Made by a program: the position numbers and the translations under genes
Notes under the pieces: generated by a model
Database searches by the model: none
The model's input: the letters and a program-made list of their open reading frames with translations, nothing else
What the model was told of the DNA's origin: nothing
Assembly (NCBI RefSeq): GCF_015477775.1
Contig: NZ_JADLQO010000010.1
Location: 1 to 64,000 of the forward strand
Source: Nocardia abscessus
GTDB lineage: Bacteria > Actinomycetota > Actinomycetes > Mycobacteriales > Mycobacteriaceae
DNA length: 64,000 nt
Direction: 5' to 3'
In this document: in pieces, positions 33,915 through 42,903 of the stretch
Position numbering within the stretch: the first letter of the stretch is position 1
Layout: each line of letters begins with the position of its first letter

Positions 33915-34388
33915 ATGAGCGAAATGCGCGTGATCGGCATCCGTGTCGAGCAGCCACAGAACCAGCCCGTGCTGTTGCTCCGCGAAGTGGCGGGCGACCG
34001 GTATCTGCCGATCTGGATCGGGCAAGCCGAGGCGACTGCGATCGTCCTCGAGCAGGAGGGGGTGACCCCGATCCGCCCGCTGACCCACGACCTCATCAAG
34101 ATCCTGATCACCGAGCTGGGGCACACCCTCAAGGAGGTCAGGATCGTGGATCTGCAAGAGGGCACCTTCTACGCGGACCTGGTGTTCGAGAACGATCTGC
34201 GGATCTCCGCGCGGCCGTCGGATTCGGTTGCGATCGCCTTGCGGGTCGGTTGCCCGATCCATGCCGAGGAGTCCGTTCTCGAGGAAGCGGGGCTGGTGAT
34301 GCCGGACGAGCGCGAGGACGAGGTGGAGAAGTTCAAGGAGTTTCTCGAGTCGGTGTCCCCGGACGACTTCAAGGCGACCGATAGCTGA
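33915..34388 (+). CDS. DUF151 / bifunctional nuclease-domain protein (Rv1829-like)
   Basis: A 157-residue single-domain protein. RVIGIRVEQPQNQPVLLLREVAGDRYLPIWIGQAEATAI is the conserved DUF151 start, and ARPSDSVAIALRVGCPI the second conserved block. Plant and bacterial relatives show DNase/RNase activity in vitro, but the cellular role is unclear. GGGAGG eight bases before the ATG marks the start. It sits between the two MerR regulators in the same order as Rv1828-Rv1829-Rv1830. Confidence 0.93.
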   Translation: MSEMRVIGIRVEQPQNQPVLLLREVAGDRYLPIWIGQAEATAIVLEQEGVTPIRPLTHDLIKILITELGHTLKEVRIVDLQEGTFYADLVFENDLRISARPSDSVAIALRVGCPIHAEESVLEEAGLVMPDEREDEVEKFKEFLESVSPDDFKATDS

Positions 34389-34575
34389 AGTAGAGGTCGA
34401 GACTTTTACCGCGCGTCGCGTTTGGCTCGATGACGTCGCTCCCTGGACAATCGTGGGGAGTAATCTCGACAGTTGGGCCACGTCCGTTTCGGCCGAATCC
34501 GCACCGATTCGGTCGGTGACGGAGCCGGGTCATCGATGAGGCTGGGAATGCGTCGGCGAAGCAAGGGAGTGGTCA

Positions 34576-35133
34576 GTGGCAGAGCAATCGCAGGATGTGG
34601 TACAGCCAGGCCTGTTCCCCGACGATTCGGTACCTGACGATCTGGTCGGCTATCGCGTTCCCAGTGCGTGCCAGGTAGCGGGAATCACGTATCGGCAGCT
34701 CGACTACTGGGCGCGCACCGGTCTGGTGGTGCCCTCCATCCGGAGCGCCGCGGGGTCGGGGAGTCAGCGGCTGTATTCGTTCAAGGACATTCTGGTCCTG
34801 AAGATCGTCAAGCGGCTGCTCGACGCGGGCATCTCGCTGCAGAACATCCGGATAGCCGTCGATCATCTGCGCAGCCGCGGCGTGCAGGACCTGGCGGGGA
34901 TCACCCTCTTCTCCGACGGCACCTCGGTCTACGAGTGCACCTCGGCCGAGGAGGTCGTCGATTTACTGCAGGGCGGACAGGGCGTCTTCGGGATCGCCGT
35001 CAGCGGCGCCATGCGCGAACTGACCGGCGCCATCGCCAATTTCCCCGCCGAACGCGCGTCGGCGATCACCGAACGTCCGGAGGACGAGCTGTCGTTCCGT
35101 CGGAAGGCGCGAATGAACCGCAAGACGGGCTAG
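34576..35133 (+). CDS. MerR-family regulator (Rv1830/ResR-like)
   Basis: A 185-residue regulator. The MerR helix-turn-helix is SACQVAGITYRQLDYWARTGLVVPSIRSAAGSGSQRLYSF (about residues 29-68), followed by KRLLDAGISLQNIRIAVDHLR and a short C-terminal domain. Its M. tuberculosis counterpart Rv1830 (ResR) affects cell growth and recovery after drug exposure and acts in the same circuit as other cell-division regulators. GTG start. A nested hairpin follows the gene. Ligand or partner unknown. Confidence 0.9.
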   Translation: MAEQSQDVVQPGLFPDDSVPDDLVGYRVPSACQVAGITYRQLDYWARTGLVVPSIRSAAGSGSQRLYSFKDILVLKIVKRLLDAGISLQNIRIAVDHLRSRGVQDLAGITLFSDGTSVYECTSAEEVVDLLQGGQGVFGIAVSGAMRELTGAIANFPAERASAITERPEDELSFRRKARMNRKTG

Positions 35134-35176
35134 CAATCGCCCGTTCAGCCCGAACACAATGGAATGAGAAACGCTT

Positions 35177-35214
35177 CCACGGCCGGGTAAGGCGTGTCGC
35201 CTCCCCGGCCGTGG
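35177..35214 (+). terminator. Nested hairpin after the second MerR gene
   Basis: CCACGGCCGGG and CCCGGCCGTGG form a perfect 11-pair outer stem; the loop contains an inner AGGCG-TGT-CGCCT stem. It lies 44 bases after the MerR stop codon and ahead of the carboxypeptidase gene. No T run follows, but its strength marks the end of the garA-ftsR-MerR transcript. Confidence 0.75.
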
Positions 35215-35273
35215 TGTGTGACAGCGCCGCCGCGGTGGGTGAAGGGCCGCGGCGGCGGCGAAAGGGGGGCGCC

Positions 35274-36626
35274 GTGCAGACAGGCGACATCACCGGCCTG
35301 GTCGGGCCGATCGGCCGGATCGACGCGTTCCCGACCGTCGACGAACTCAACGCGTTCGCCGACGCGCTGGCCGCCGAACATCCGGAACGGGTCTCGGTCG
35401 CCGAACTCGGACGGTCGCGCGGCGGCGATCCAATTCGCGAGGTGACGGTCGGCTCGGGCGAGCGGCACATCCTGGTGTTCGGCAATCCGCATCCGAACGA
35501 GCCCATCGGCATGGCCACGATCCGCCACCTGCTCGGCCGGATGGCCGCGGACGACGCGTCGACCGTGGGTGCTACGTGGCATTTCCTGCTGTGCGTCGAT
35601 CCGGACGGCACCCGGTTGAACGAAGGGTGGTTCGCCGGACCGCACACCAGGACGAGCGTCGCGCGCGGCTTCTACCGGCCGCCCGCGGCCGAGCAACCGG
35701 AATGGTGTTTTCCGACCGTGTGGCGCGGCAGGCAGGTCGGCGTCCCGCTGCCGGAGACGAAGGCGATGATGTCGCTGATCGACCGCACCCGGCCCGCGCT
35801 GATCGCCTCGCTGCACAACGCGGAGTTCGGCGGCGGATTCTTCTACACCTCCGGCGGCGACCCCGAGTACTGGTCGGCGCTGACCGCTCGTCTGGCCGCC
35901 GCCGACGTGCCGATCTACCGCGGCGAACCCGACGCGCCCGGCGCCCGCACCCTTGCGCCGGGAGTATTCGAACTGCCGCTGTTCGAGGCGATGGCCGATC
36001 TGCTCGCGGCGCAGGGCCTCGACTCGGTCGCGGCGCTGGGCGGGGGTGGCTGCCGCGACTACGCGGCGCGCTACGGCACGGCGATCCTGGTCTGCGAATT
36101 GCCGCTCTGGGCCGACTCGCGCATCGGCGACGGCTCGGCGGGCGACCGCGTGCTCGGCGACCTGCTCGACGCCACGGCCGCCGACTATCACGCCATGGCC
36201 GAGGTCGCCTCCGAGGTGCTCGCTCGCGTCGACGGCCGATTGAGCGGTCGCAGCCCGTTCGAGCGGTCGGTGCGCGCGCTGGTCGCCGGGCTGCCCGGTC
36301 TCGCGGTGAGCAGACAGGCTGTGCCGGAACGGAACCGCATCGCGACGCGCGGCGAGATATTCGTCGAGCAGTACGACTGGACCGCCATGCTGCGCCTGCG
36401 GCTGGGCGGGATGCTGCTGCGGCTGCTGGAGGACGAGTACCGGCGTGGCGCCGGGCCGGTGCTGGCCGCCGAGCGCGACCGCTTCGCCGCGGTCTTCGAT
36501 CGGTGGTGCGCCGACGTGGAGCAGAACGCGCCGGGTGTCGCGGTGCCGCTGGCTCGACTGGTCGGTATCCAAGCGGAGTCGATCGTGCTCGCCGCGACGA
36601 GGTTGCGCGCCGGCCTGGCCATCTGA
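35274..36626 (+). CDS. M14-family zinc carboxypeptidase-like protein
   Basis: A 450-residue cytoplasmic protein with the M14 metallopeptidase core in the first 300 residues. PHPNEPIG supplies His73 and Glu76, SLHNAEFG supplies His181, and PDGTRLNEGW holds the substrate-binding Arg/Asn pair. ILVCELPLW may carry the catalytic glutamate. The last 150 residues are helical and specific to this subgroup. No signal peptide is present, so the substrate should be an intracellular peptide or amide. GTG start after an AAAGGGGGG ribosome site. It is inserted between the ResR-like gene and gcvP. Confidence 0.8.
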   Translation: MQTGDITGLVGPIGRIDAFPTVDELNAFADALAAEHPERVSVAELGRSRGGDPIREVTVGSGERHILVFGNPHPNEPIGMATIRHLLGRMAADDASTVGATWHFLLCVDPDGTRLNEGWFAGPHTRTSVARGFYRPPAAEQPEWCFPTVWRGRQVGVPLPETKAMMSLIDRTRPALIASLHNAEFGGGFFYTSGGDPEYWSALTARLAAADVPIYRGEPDAPGARTLAPGVFELPLFEAMADLLAAQGLDSVAALGGGGCRDYAARYGTAILVCELPLWADSRIGDGSAGDRVLGDLLDATAADYHAMAEVASEVLARVDGRLSGRSPFERSVRALVAGLPGLAVSRQAVPERNRIATRGEIFVEQYDWTAMLRLRLGGMLLRLLEDEYRRGAGPVLAAERDRFAAVFDRWCADVEQNAPGVAVPLARLVGIQAESIVLAATRLRAGLAI

Positions 36627-36730
36627 CGGTGATGCCCGCCGGGCCTCGGAGTGACCAGAACGACACTGCTCACCCGGGGTCCGATGGCGCGTTCCGGCGT
36701 GGCGTCGGCATAAACTGACGGTGCGTCGCC

Positions 36731-36932
36731 GCCGTGCGGGAGAGTCTCGGTCTCGAAAAGAGTCCGAGCGCCGAAGGAGCAGCACCTCCCCGTCAATCTC
36801 TCAGGCAACCAGGACCGTGCGGGCTTCGGCGCCTCTGGAAAGCGGTGGCTTCGAGCCGCCCGCCCATGGGGAAAGGGTCTCGGCCATCGGTCGCGGCACC
36901 CGAATCTCTCAGGCGCCACGACAGAGGGGGAG
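36731..36932 (+). ncRNA. Tandem glycine riboswitch (gcvT-type) in the gcvP leader
   Basis: Both aptamers are recognisable. The first has CGGGAGAG, GCGCCGAAGGAGCA, AATCTCTCAGGCAACCAGGA and the closing CTCTGGAAAG. The second has CCCATGGGGAAAGGGT, AATCTCTCAGGCGCC and GACAGAGGGGGAG. These are the conserved core stretches of the two-aptamer glycine riboswitch. It ends about 50 bases before the gcvP GTG, with a GGGAG ribosome site between. CATAAACT at 36707-36714 is a likely -10. Glycine binding normally turns the downstream glycine cleavage gene on. Confidence 0.95.
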
Positions 36933-36984
36933 GGCCGGTACCCGTCGACCAGGTGGTCGACCCCGCCCGACCTTGGGAGCTGTT

Positions 36985-39795
36985 GTGACTCGCTCATTCG
37001 CCGACCGCCATATCGGACCCGACCGGGCGGAACTGGCCCGGATCCTGGACGTCGTCGGCGTGCCGTCGCTCGATGAGCTGGCTGTCCGGGCGCTTCCCGC
37101 GAGCATCATGGACGGTGGCGGCCTGGCCGGGCTGCCCGCGGCGGGCACCGAGCACGAGGTGCTCGCCGAACTGGCCGAACTCGCCGCGGCCAACACCGTG
37201 GCCACCTCGATGATCGGCCTCGGCTACTACGACACGCTGACCCCGCCGGTGCTGGTGCGCAACCTCCTGGAGAACCCGGCCTGGTACACCGCCTACACGC
37301 CCTATCAGCCCGAGATCAGCCAGGGCAGGCTGGAGGCGCTGCTCAATTTCCAGACCATGGTGGCGGAACTGACCGGCATGGACGTCGCCAACGCGTCCAT
37401 GCTGGACGAGGCCACCGCCGCCGCCGAGGCGATGACGCTGCTGCGGCGCGCGGGCAAGGTCAAGTCCGCCCGGCTGGTCATCGACAGCGACCTGTTCCCG
37501 CAGACCAAGACGGTGCTCTACACCCGAGCCGAGCCGCTGGGGCTGGAGATCGTGGAGGCGGATGTGTCCACCGGCGAGCTGCCCGAGGGGCAGTTCTTCG
37601 GTGTGCTGGCGCAGGCTCCCGGGGCTTCCGGGCGCGTCGTCGACCTGACCGAGTTGATCGCCGCGGCGCACGAGCGGGGCGCGCTGGTCGCCGTCGGCGC
37701 GGACCTGCTGGCGATGACGCTCATCACGCCACCCGGCGAGCAGGGCGCCGACGTGTGCTTCGGCACCACCCAGCGCTTCGGCGTCCCGCTCGGCTTCGGT
37801 GGCCCGCACGCCGGGTACCTCGCCGTGCGGCAGGCGCAGGCCCGCCAGCTTCCGGGCCGCCTGGTCGGCGTCTCGGTGGACGCGGACGGCGCGGTCGCCT
37901 ACCGGCTCGCCTTGCAGACCCGTGAGCAGCACATCCGTCGCGAGAAGGCGACCTCCAACATCTGTACCGCGCAGGTGCTGCTGGCCGTCGTCGCCGCGAT
38001 GTACGCCTCTTACCACGGCGCCGACGGGTTGCGGGCGATCGCCCGCCGGGTGCACGGGCACGCCGCGGCGATCGCGGCCGGGCTGGACGGCGCCGTGGTG
38101 CACGACAGCTTCTTCGACACGGTGCTCGCGCACGTGCCCGGCGGTGCGGAAGCCGTTGTGGCGAAAGCGAAGTCGCGCGGCATCAACCTGCGGCTGGTCG
38201 ACGCCGACCATGTCGGCATCGCCTGCGACGAGGCGACCACCGGCGCGCACGTCGCGGCCGTGCTCGAATCCTTCGGCACCGCCGTGTCGTCCGAGGCGGG
38301 TACACCCGCGCCGGTCGCGGCGATCGAGAACCGCACTTCGCAGTTCCTGAACCACACCGCGTTCACGAAGTACCGCACCGAGACGGCGATGCTGCGGTAT
38401 CTGCGCTCGTTGTCCGACAAGGACATCGCGCTGGACCGCAGCATGATCCCGCTCGGCTCCTGCACCATGAAACTCAACGCCACCGCCGAGATGGAGGCCA
38501 TCACCTGGCCGGGTTTCGCTCGCGTGCATCCCTACGCGCCGGTCGAGGACGCGCCCGGCCTGCTGAAGGTGATCGCGGACCTGGAACGCTGGCTGTCGGA
38601 CATCACCGGCTACGACTCGGTGAGCCTGCAGCCCAACGCGGGCAGCCAGGGCGAGTACGCCGGTCTGCTCGCGATCCGCCGCTATCACCTCGACCGCGGT
38701 GACACCCACCGCGACACCTGCCTCATCCCGTCCAGCGCGCACGGGACCAACGCGGCGTCGGCCGCGATGGCCGGGCTGCGCGTCGAGGTGGTGAAGTGCC
38801 GCGCCAACGGCGACGTCGACCTGGACGACCTGCGCGCCAAGATCGCCGATCACGCCGATCGCCTGGCCTGCATCATGATCACCTACCCGTCCACGCACGG
38901 CGTCTACGAGCACGAGATCGCCGAGTTGTGCGCGCTGGTGCACGACGCGGGCGGCCAGGTCTACGTGGACGGCGCGAATCTGAACGCCCTGGTCGGCCTC
39001 GCCCGCCCGGGCCGGTTCGGCGGCGACGTGAGCCACCTGAACCTGCACAAGACGTTCTGCATCCCGCACGGCGGCGGCGGTCCCGGCGTCGGGCCGGTCG
39101 CGGTGCGCGCGCACCTGGCGCGATACTTGCCCGGCGATCCGCTGGAAGCGGGGTCGCACGCGGTATCGGCCGCGAAGTACGGTTCGGCGTCGATCCTGCC
39201 GATCACCTGGGCCTACATCCGCATGATGGGTGCCGACGGCCTGCGCCGGGCCACACTGTCGGCGATCGCTTCGGCGAACTACATCGCGCGGCGGCTGGAC
39301 GAGTACTTCCCCGTGCTCTACACCGGCGAGCACGGCATGGTGGCCCACGAGTGCATCCTGGACCTGCGGGAGATCACCAAACAGACCGGCGTCACCGTCG
39401 ACGACGTGGCAAAACGCCTGGCGGACTACGGATTCCACGCACCGACCATGAGCTTCCCGGTGGCGGGCACGTTGATGGTGGAGCCCACCGAGAGCGAGAA
39501 CCTCGCCGAGCTGGACGATTTCATCGAAGCCATGATCGCGATCCGCGCGGAGATCGACCAGGTCGCCGCGGGCGTGTGGCCGGTGACCGACAATCCGCTG
39601 CGCGGCGCGCCGCACACCGCCGCATCGCTGGTGGGGGACTGGGAGCATCCCTACAGCCGGGAAGTCGCCGTCTATCCTCGGGGGCTCGGGCACGCCAGGG
39701 CGAAGGTGTGGCCGCCGGTGCGCCGGATCGACGGCGCATACGGCGACCGGAACCTGGTGTGCGCGTGCCCTCCCTTGGAGGCGTACGCGGACTGA
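36985..39795 (+). CDS. gcvP: Glycine dehydrogenase (decarboxylating), P protein
   Basis: A 936-residue single-chain P protein, the usual length for the homodimeric form. FADRHIGPD starts the N-terminal half. The C-terminal half carries NLHKTFCIPHGGGGPG with the PLP-binding lysine, plus SSAHGTNAASA and LNATAEMEAITWP. It decarboxylates glycine and passes the aminomethyl group to lipoyl-GcvH. A GGGAG site lies six bases before the GTG, and an upstream in-frame extension would run into the riboswitch. Expression is under the glycine riboswitch directly upstream. gcvH is nearby but separately transcribed. Confidence 0.97.
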   Translation: MTRSFADRHIGPDRAELARILDVVGVPSLDELAVRALPASIMDGGGLAGLPAAGTEHEVLAELAELAAANTVATSMIGLGYYDTLTPPVLVRNLLENPAWYTAYTPYQPEISQGRLEALLNFQTMVAELTGMDVANASMLDEATAAAEAMTLLRRAGKVKSARLVIDSDLFPQTKTVLYTRAEPLGLEIVEADVSTGELPEGQFFGVLAQAPGASGRVVDLTELIAAAHERGALVAVGADLLAMTLITPPGEQGADVCFGTTQRFGVPLGFGGPHAGYLAVRQAQARQLPGRLVGVSVDADGAVAYRLALQTREQHIRREKATSNICTAQVLLAVVAAMYASYHGADGLRAIARRVHGHAAAIAAGLDGAVVHDSFFDTVLAHVPGGAEAVVAKAKSRGINLRLVDADHVGIACDEATTGAHVAAVLESFGTAVSSEAGTPAPVAAIENRTSQFLNHTAFTKYRTETAMLRYLRSLSDKDIALDRSMIPLGSCTMKLNATAEMEAITWPGFARVHPYAPVEDAPGLLKVIADLERWLSDITGYDSVSLQPNAGSQGEYAGLLAIRRYHLDRGDTHRDTCLIPSSAHGTNAASAAMAGLRVEVVKCRANGDVDLDDLRAKIADHADRLACIMITYPSTHGVYEHEIAELCALVHDAGGQVYVDGANLNALVGLARPGRFGGDVSHLNLHKTFCIPHGGGGPGVGPVAVRAHLARYLPGDPLEAGSHAVSAAKYGSASILPITWAYIRMMGADGLRRATLSAIASANYIARRLDEYFPVLYTGEHGMVAHECILDLREITKQTGVTVDDVAKRLADYGFHAPTMSFPVAGTLMVEPTESENLAELDDFIEAMIAIRAEIDQVAAGVWPVTDNPLRGAPHTAASLVGDWEHPYSREVAVYPRGLGHARAKVWPPVRRIDGAYGDRNLVCACPPLEAYAD

Positions 39796-39971
39796 ATGCC
39801 GGTCTCGGTCGGCGGCGGCCGTCTTCGGTAAGTTTTCGCCGGGTCCGGCCAGCCGACCGCGTCGTGCATGGACTCCCGACGGGACCGTCGCGGTGTCGAC
39901 GGATGCGTCGACTACGAGTTCGATCCGGCGGGGCGAAGCGCGAGACTCCGGTCGGTGCCGAGGGGGCACGG

Positions 39972-41636
39972 CTACGGCGTGGTGAGTGCCTTCACCACGG
40001 CGGAGCCGAAGCTGATGTCGTCGGAGGTGGCCAGGCGGGTGTAACTCCCGCCGGTCTGTTGGGCCAGCGCCTGGAGTGTCTGCGTGCCGCTGCCGCCGAG
40101 CACGATCACGTCGACGCGCACCGGGCGGGTGCGGTCGATCGCCGCGGTGATGTCGGCGGCCAGTTGGGGGCCGGTGACCGTGGAATCGTCGTCGGGTCCG
40201 TCGGTGATCAGCAGGACCGAGTTGGTGCGACCGGCCGTGTACCCGGTGACCGCGCTCTTGAACGCCGCGATCAGGGACGGATACGCCTGGTCGGACCGGT
40301 TCTCGTCCGGGCGGACCGAGCTCAGGGCGGTACTGATCTTCGTACGCTGTTCGGTGGTGAGCGGGGCGGTCGCGGCCGCCACCCGGTAGGGCGTGTTGCC
40401 GTCGAGGTTCTTGCCGAAGGTCCAGACACCCAGGCCGAAGTCGGGCGGCATGACCGTCATCGTGGAGTTCACCGCGGCGAGGACGTTCGCCAGTCGCGTC
40501 GTCGCGCCCTCGGCGGTGCCCATCGAGGCCGACACGTCGACCAAGACCGTCGACCGAACGCCGAGAACGGGATGCGCCAGCGTGTCGCGTACTTTGTCGA
40601 GCGCGCCGCGCGAGGGGACGGGGGCCGCGTTCTGCGGCGCGCTGCCGAAGCCCGCCGTGACGAAGGCCTGCGCTTGCTCGGGTTTGCGCAGATAGTCGGT
40701 GAACCGCCCGGCGATGAGGTTCTGCGTCTTGTCCACCCAAGCGCCGGACATCAACGCGGCCGGGTAGTCGGCCACCGGCGCCGAGCCTGCGGGCCGGAAC
40801 GCGAGGACGCCGGGCAGTCCTTTCAGTTGCTGTTCGGTAGCCGCAAGGGCGTGCATCGGCGCGTCCTGTGCCGTGATCTCCGACAGCGCTGCCGCGGCGC
40901 CGGACGACTCCGGGGCATCGGCGGCGAGTCCGGAGATCGCGGCGACCACCTGGCCGGACTGCGCCGCCTGCTCGCTGAGCGGCTCGGCGCCCGAGACGGC
41001 GGACCCGACCGCCGTGGCCGCGGCCAGCGTGGCGTCACCCGAGGGCAGGGCCATCCGCAGCCCGCCCCAGCCGCTCAGCCCGATCTCGCCGAGCGAGCCC
41101 TGCTGCAACCGCGGCAGGTCCGCCCAGGAAACCTCGGCCTGCTCCAGCGCACGGTGCAGTTCCTCCGGCACCGCGAGCACGATCGGGCTCGCGGCTATGG
41201 ACACCGGCGTCCCCTCGATCAGGCCGGGCACCCGCATGGACTCGATCGAGCGGGTCGAATCGGCGATCCACAGCGCAGGCTGCGGGCCGAGCGCCTGGTC
41301 CCACGGCTTGCCGCTGGTGAACGCGGCGACGATCGCCGAGGAGGGCTGCGCGGTCACCGCGACCCGGGCGCAGTGATCGCGCACTTTCGGCTGGGTGGCG
41401 TTGTAGCTGTCCGCGGCGGTCCGCACCTGCGCCGCGATGCTCGGATCGGCGGTCACGTGGAGCGTCGCAGGCCCTTCCACGCATTCGGCCGCCGCCGCGC
41501 TGTCCTGATTCGCCGCCCGATCGCGCAGCTGGAACCAGCCGACGACGATCGCGGCCAGTAACACAATGGCAACCACCGCGATAACCGGACCTTTGCTGAC
41601 GCCCCGGGACCTGGTTCCGCTGCGATGAGTGCCCAC
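39972..41636 (-). CDS. Membrane-anchored fusion of substrate-binding and VWA domains
   Basis: A 554-residue protein. A short basic cytoplasmic tail and one membrane helix (PVIAVVAIVLLAAIVVGWFQL) are followed by an extracellular domain like a molybdate/iron-type ABC substrate-binding protein (about residues 60-330: WDQALGPQPALWIADSTRS, LVPE-like SPIVLAVPEE). A VWA domain follows with DVSASMG and TDGPDDD metal-site residues. No ABC transporter genes are adjacent. The frame is open 31 codons further to another GTG at 41729, which is a possible start with GAGG upstream. Its role is unknown; ligand sensing or protein recruitment at the surface is plausible. Confidence 0.8.
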   Translation of the reverse strand: MGTHRSGTRSRGVSKGPVIAVVAIVLLAAIVVGWFQLRDRAANQDSAAAAECVEGPATLHVTADPSIAAQVRTAADSYNATQPKVRDHCARVAVTAQPSSAIVAAFTSGKPWDQALGPQPALWIADSTRSIESMRVPGLIEGTPVSIAASPIVLAVPEELHRALEQAEVSWADLPRLQQGSLGEIGLSGWGGLRMALPSGDATLAAATAVGSAVSGAEPLSEQAAQSGQVVAAISGLAADAPESSGAAAALSEITAQDAPMHALAATEQQLKGLPGVLAFRPAGSAPVADYPAALMSGAWVDKTQNLIAGRFTDYLRKPEQAQAFVTAGFGSAPQNAAPVPSRGALDKVRDTLAHPVLGVRSTVLVDVSASMGTAEGATTRLANVLAAVNSTMTVMPPDFGLGVWTFGKNLDGNTPYRVAAATAPLTTEQRTKISTALSSVRPDENRSDQAYPSLIAAFKSAVTGYTAGRTNSVLLITDGPDDDSTVTGPQLAADITAAIDRTRPVRVDVIVLGGSGTQTLQALAQQTGGSYTRLATSDDISFGSAVVKALTTP

Positions 41637-41741
41637 GCGCCCCAGTGTATGGTCACCGGCTCCGGCCGGACTCGGCGAGGCTCCTCCTGACCAGGGGAAG
41701 GCGTCATCCGCCGCCGCGCGCGAAGGCACGGCGGCGGAACC

Positions 41742-42014
41742 TCAGTGGCGGATCACTCGTCCGCGGTCGAACTCGTGTCCGCCCCAGACGCCGGACTGCC
41801 CGGTGCGCGCGGCGAAATTCCCACACGCCTGACGAATCGGGCAGCCCGCGCAGACTTCTCGTGCGTAGTCGAAGTCCTGCGACGGGTACGGGAACCAGGC
41901 TTCGTGGTTCGGGTCGCCGCGGCAGGCCGCCCGGTGCCACCCTCGGGAATCCGAGAGCGGGAGCAGGTCGGCCAGGGTCAGCTCCGCGACGGCGGTGGTC
42001 TCGGTGCGCGTCAT
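41742..42014 (-). CDS. WhiB-family iron-sulfur regulator
   Basis: A 90-residue protein with the four cysteines that hold the [4Fe-4S] cluster: Cys31, Cys55, Cys58, Cys64 (CAGCPIRQAC), and the GVWGG turn (residues 75-79). The C-terminal DNA-binding tail, HEFDRGRVIRH, is short and only moderately basic. WhiB proteins bind sigma factor region 4 and sense redox or NO. Which of WhiB1-7 it matches is not clear; it is not WhiB1-like in length. It lies between the HNH endonuclease gene upstream and the VWA fusion gene downstream on the same strand. Confidence 0.92.
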   Translation of the reverse strand: MTRTETTAVAELTLADLLPLSDSRGWHRAACRGDPNHEAWFPYPSQDFDYAREVCAGCPIRQACGNFAARTGQSGVWGGHEFDRGRVIRH

Positions 42015-42042
42015 CGCGATCTTCTCCTTTCTCGGGTCGTGG

Positions 42043-42600
42043 TCAGGTCGCGGCCAGTTGCTTCCAGATCCGCCGCTGCTGCCTGACCTGGTGGGTGGGG
42101 GCCTTCGGCTCCCAGAGCAGGCGCATGCCCGCCTCCTCCGGGGTGCGGTCCGCCTTGGCCGAGTTGCACGGCGCGCAGCAGGCCACGAGGTTGCTCCAGG
42201 TGTTCGGCCCGCCCCGGGACCGCGGCCGGATGTGGTCCACGGTGCGCGCCCACCCCGCGCAGTAGCCGCACCGGTTCCGGTCGCGGCGCAGCACGCCCGC
42301 CAGCGTGGCCCTGCTCTCGTCGTGCACCAGCACGGTGTGCTCCAGGTAGACGTAGCGCAGCAGCCGAATCGTCAGCGGCAGAGCGAGTTCCACGTGCCGC
42401 GACCGGATCGGGAAGTGTGGTTCGCGGTCGGCGACCGACTCCGCGGCTCCGGCGACCAGCAGCACCACCGCCCGGTCGGCCTTGATCTCGTCGAGCGCCT
42501 CGTAGGAGGCGTTCAGGACGAGGACCTCGGTGTGTATCCAGTTGTCGGCGGTGGGCGCCGCCTGGTCGGCGGCACGGCGGAACGTCATGGGGTTCACCAC
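42043..42600 (-). CDS. HNH endonuclease family protein
   Basis: A 185-residue protein with a complete HNH domain in the C-terminal half: CGYC, then TVDHIRPRSRGGPNTWSNLVACCAPCNSAK, giving the paired CxxC zinc ligands, the catalytic histidine and the asparagine. The N-terminal half (VLVLNASYEALDEIKADRAVVLLVAGAAE) is the form usual in a stand-alone actinobacterial group present once per genome, so it is probably not a mobile element enzyme. Start is GTG, with a second GTG and an ATG (MTFRRAAD) within four codons. It is 28 bases ahead of whiB. Confidence 0.9.
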   Translation of the reverse strand: MVNPMTFRRAADQAAPTADNWIHTEVLVLNASYEALDEIKADRAVVLLVAGAAESVADREPHFPIRSRHVELALPLTIRLLRYVYLEHTVLVHDESRATLAGVLRRDRNRCGYCAGWARTVDHIRPRSRGGPNTWSNLVACCAPCNSAKADRTPEEAGMRLLWEPKAPTHQVRQQRRIWKQLAAT

Positions 42601-42642
42601 GTTTCGTGCGGAATCGAGCGAAGGGGGAGAGGAAGGCGGCGA

Positions 42643-42870
42643 TCAGCCGAGGGCCTGGAGGCGGCTGTCGTCCGGTTCGCCGTGCGGTGCGCGCATCGGC
42701 CTGCCGAACGCATTGCCCGCGACCGACGAACGCGCCGTCTCGGCTTGCGTCCGCTTCGTCGTCTCCGGAATCACTGCCGCCCCTCCTCTCCACTGCTCGG
42801 CGACCACCTCGAGGCGGTGATCGTTGTCGAAACACATGGTGGCACAGCGCACCCGCCGTTGTCGGGTCAT
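42643..42870 (-). CDS. Possible small protein, uncertain
   Basis: An open frame of 75 codons in the 300-base gap between the DM13 and HNH genes, same strand as both. The product from the internal ATG (MCFDNDHRLEVVAEQWRGG) is hydrophilic and has a balanced composition rather than the arginine-rich look of shadow frames. No family is recognised and the ribosome site is weak. If it is not real, the gap holds nothing else I can identify. Confidence 0.35.
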   Translation of the reverse strand: MTRQRRVRCATMCFDNDHRLEVVAEQWRGGAAVIPETTKRTQAETARSSVAGNAFGRPMRAPHGEPDDSRLQALG

Positions 42871-42903
42871 TTTCCGGCGGTGCCCGGCGGGGGTTCCCGG
42901 GGG

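Noticed and set aside
36994..40740. A 1,248-codon open frame on the minus strand opposite gcvP
   Set aside because: Arginine/histidine-rich composition, no recognisable domain and complete antisense position to gcvP; a by-product of high GC at third codon positions.
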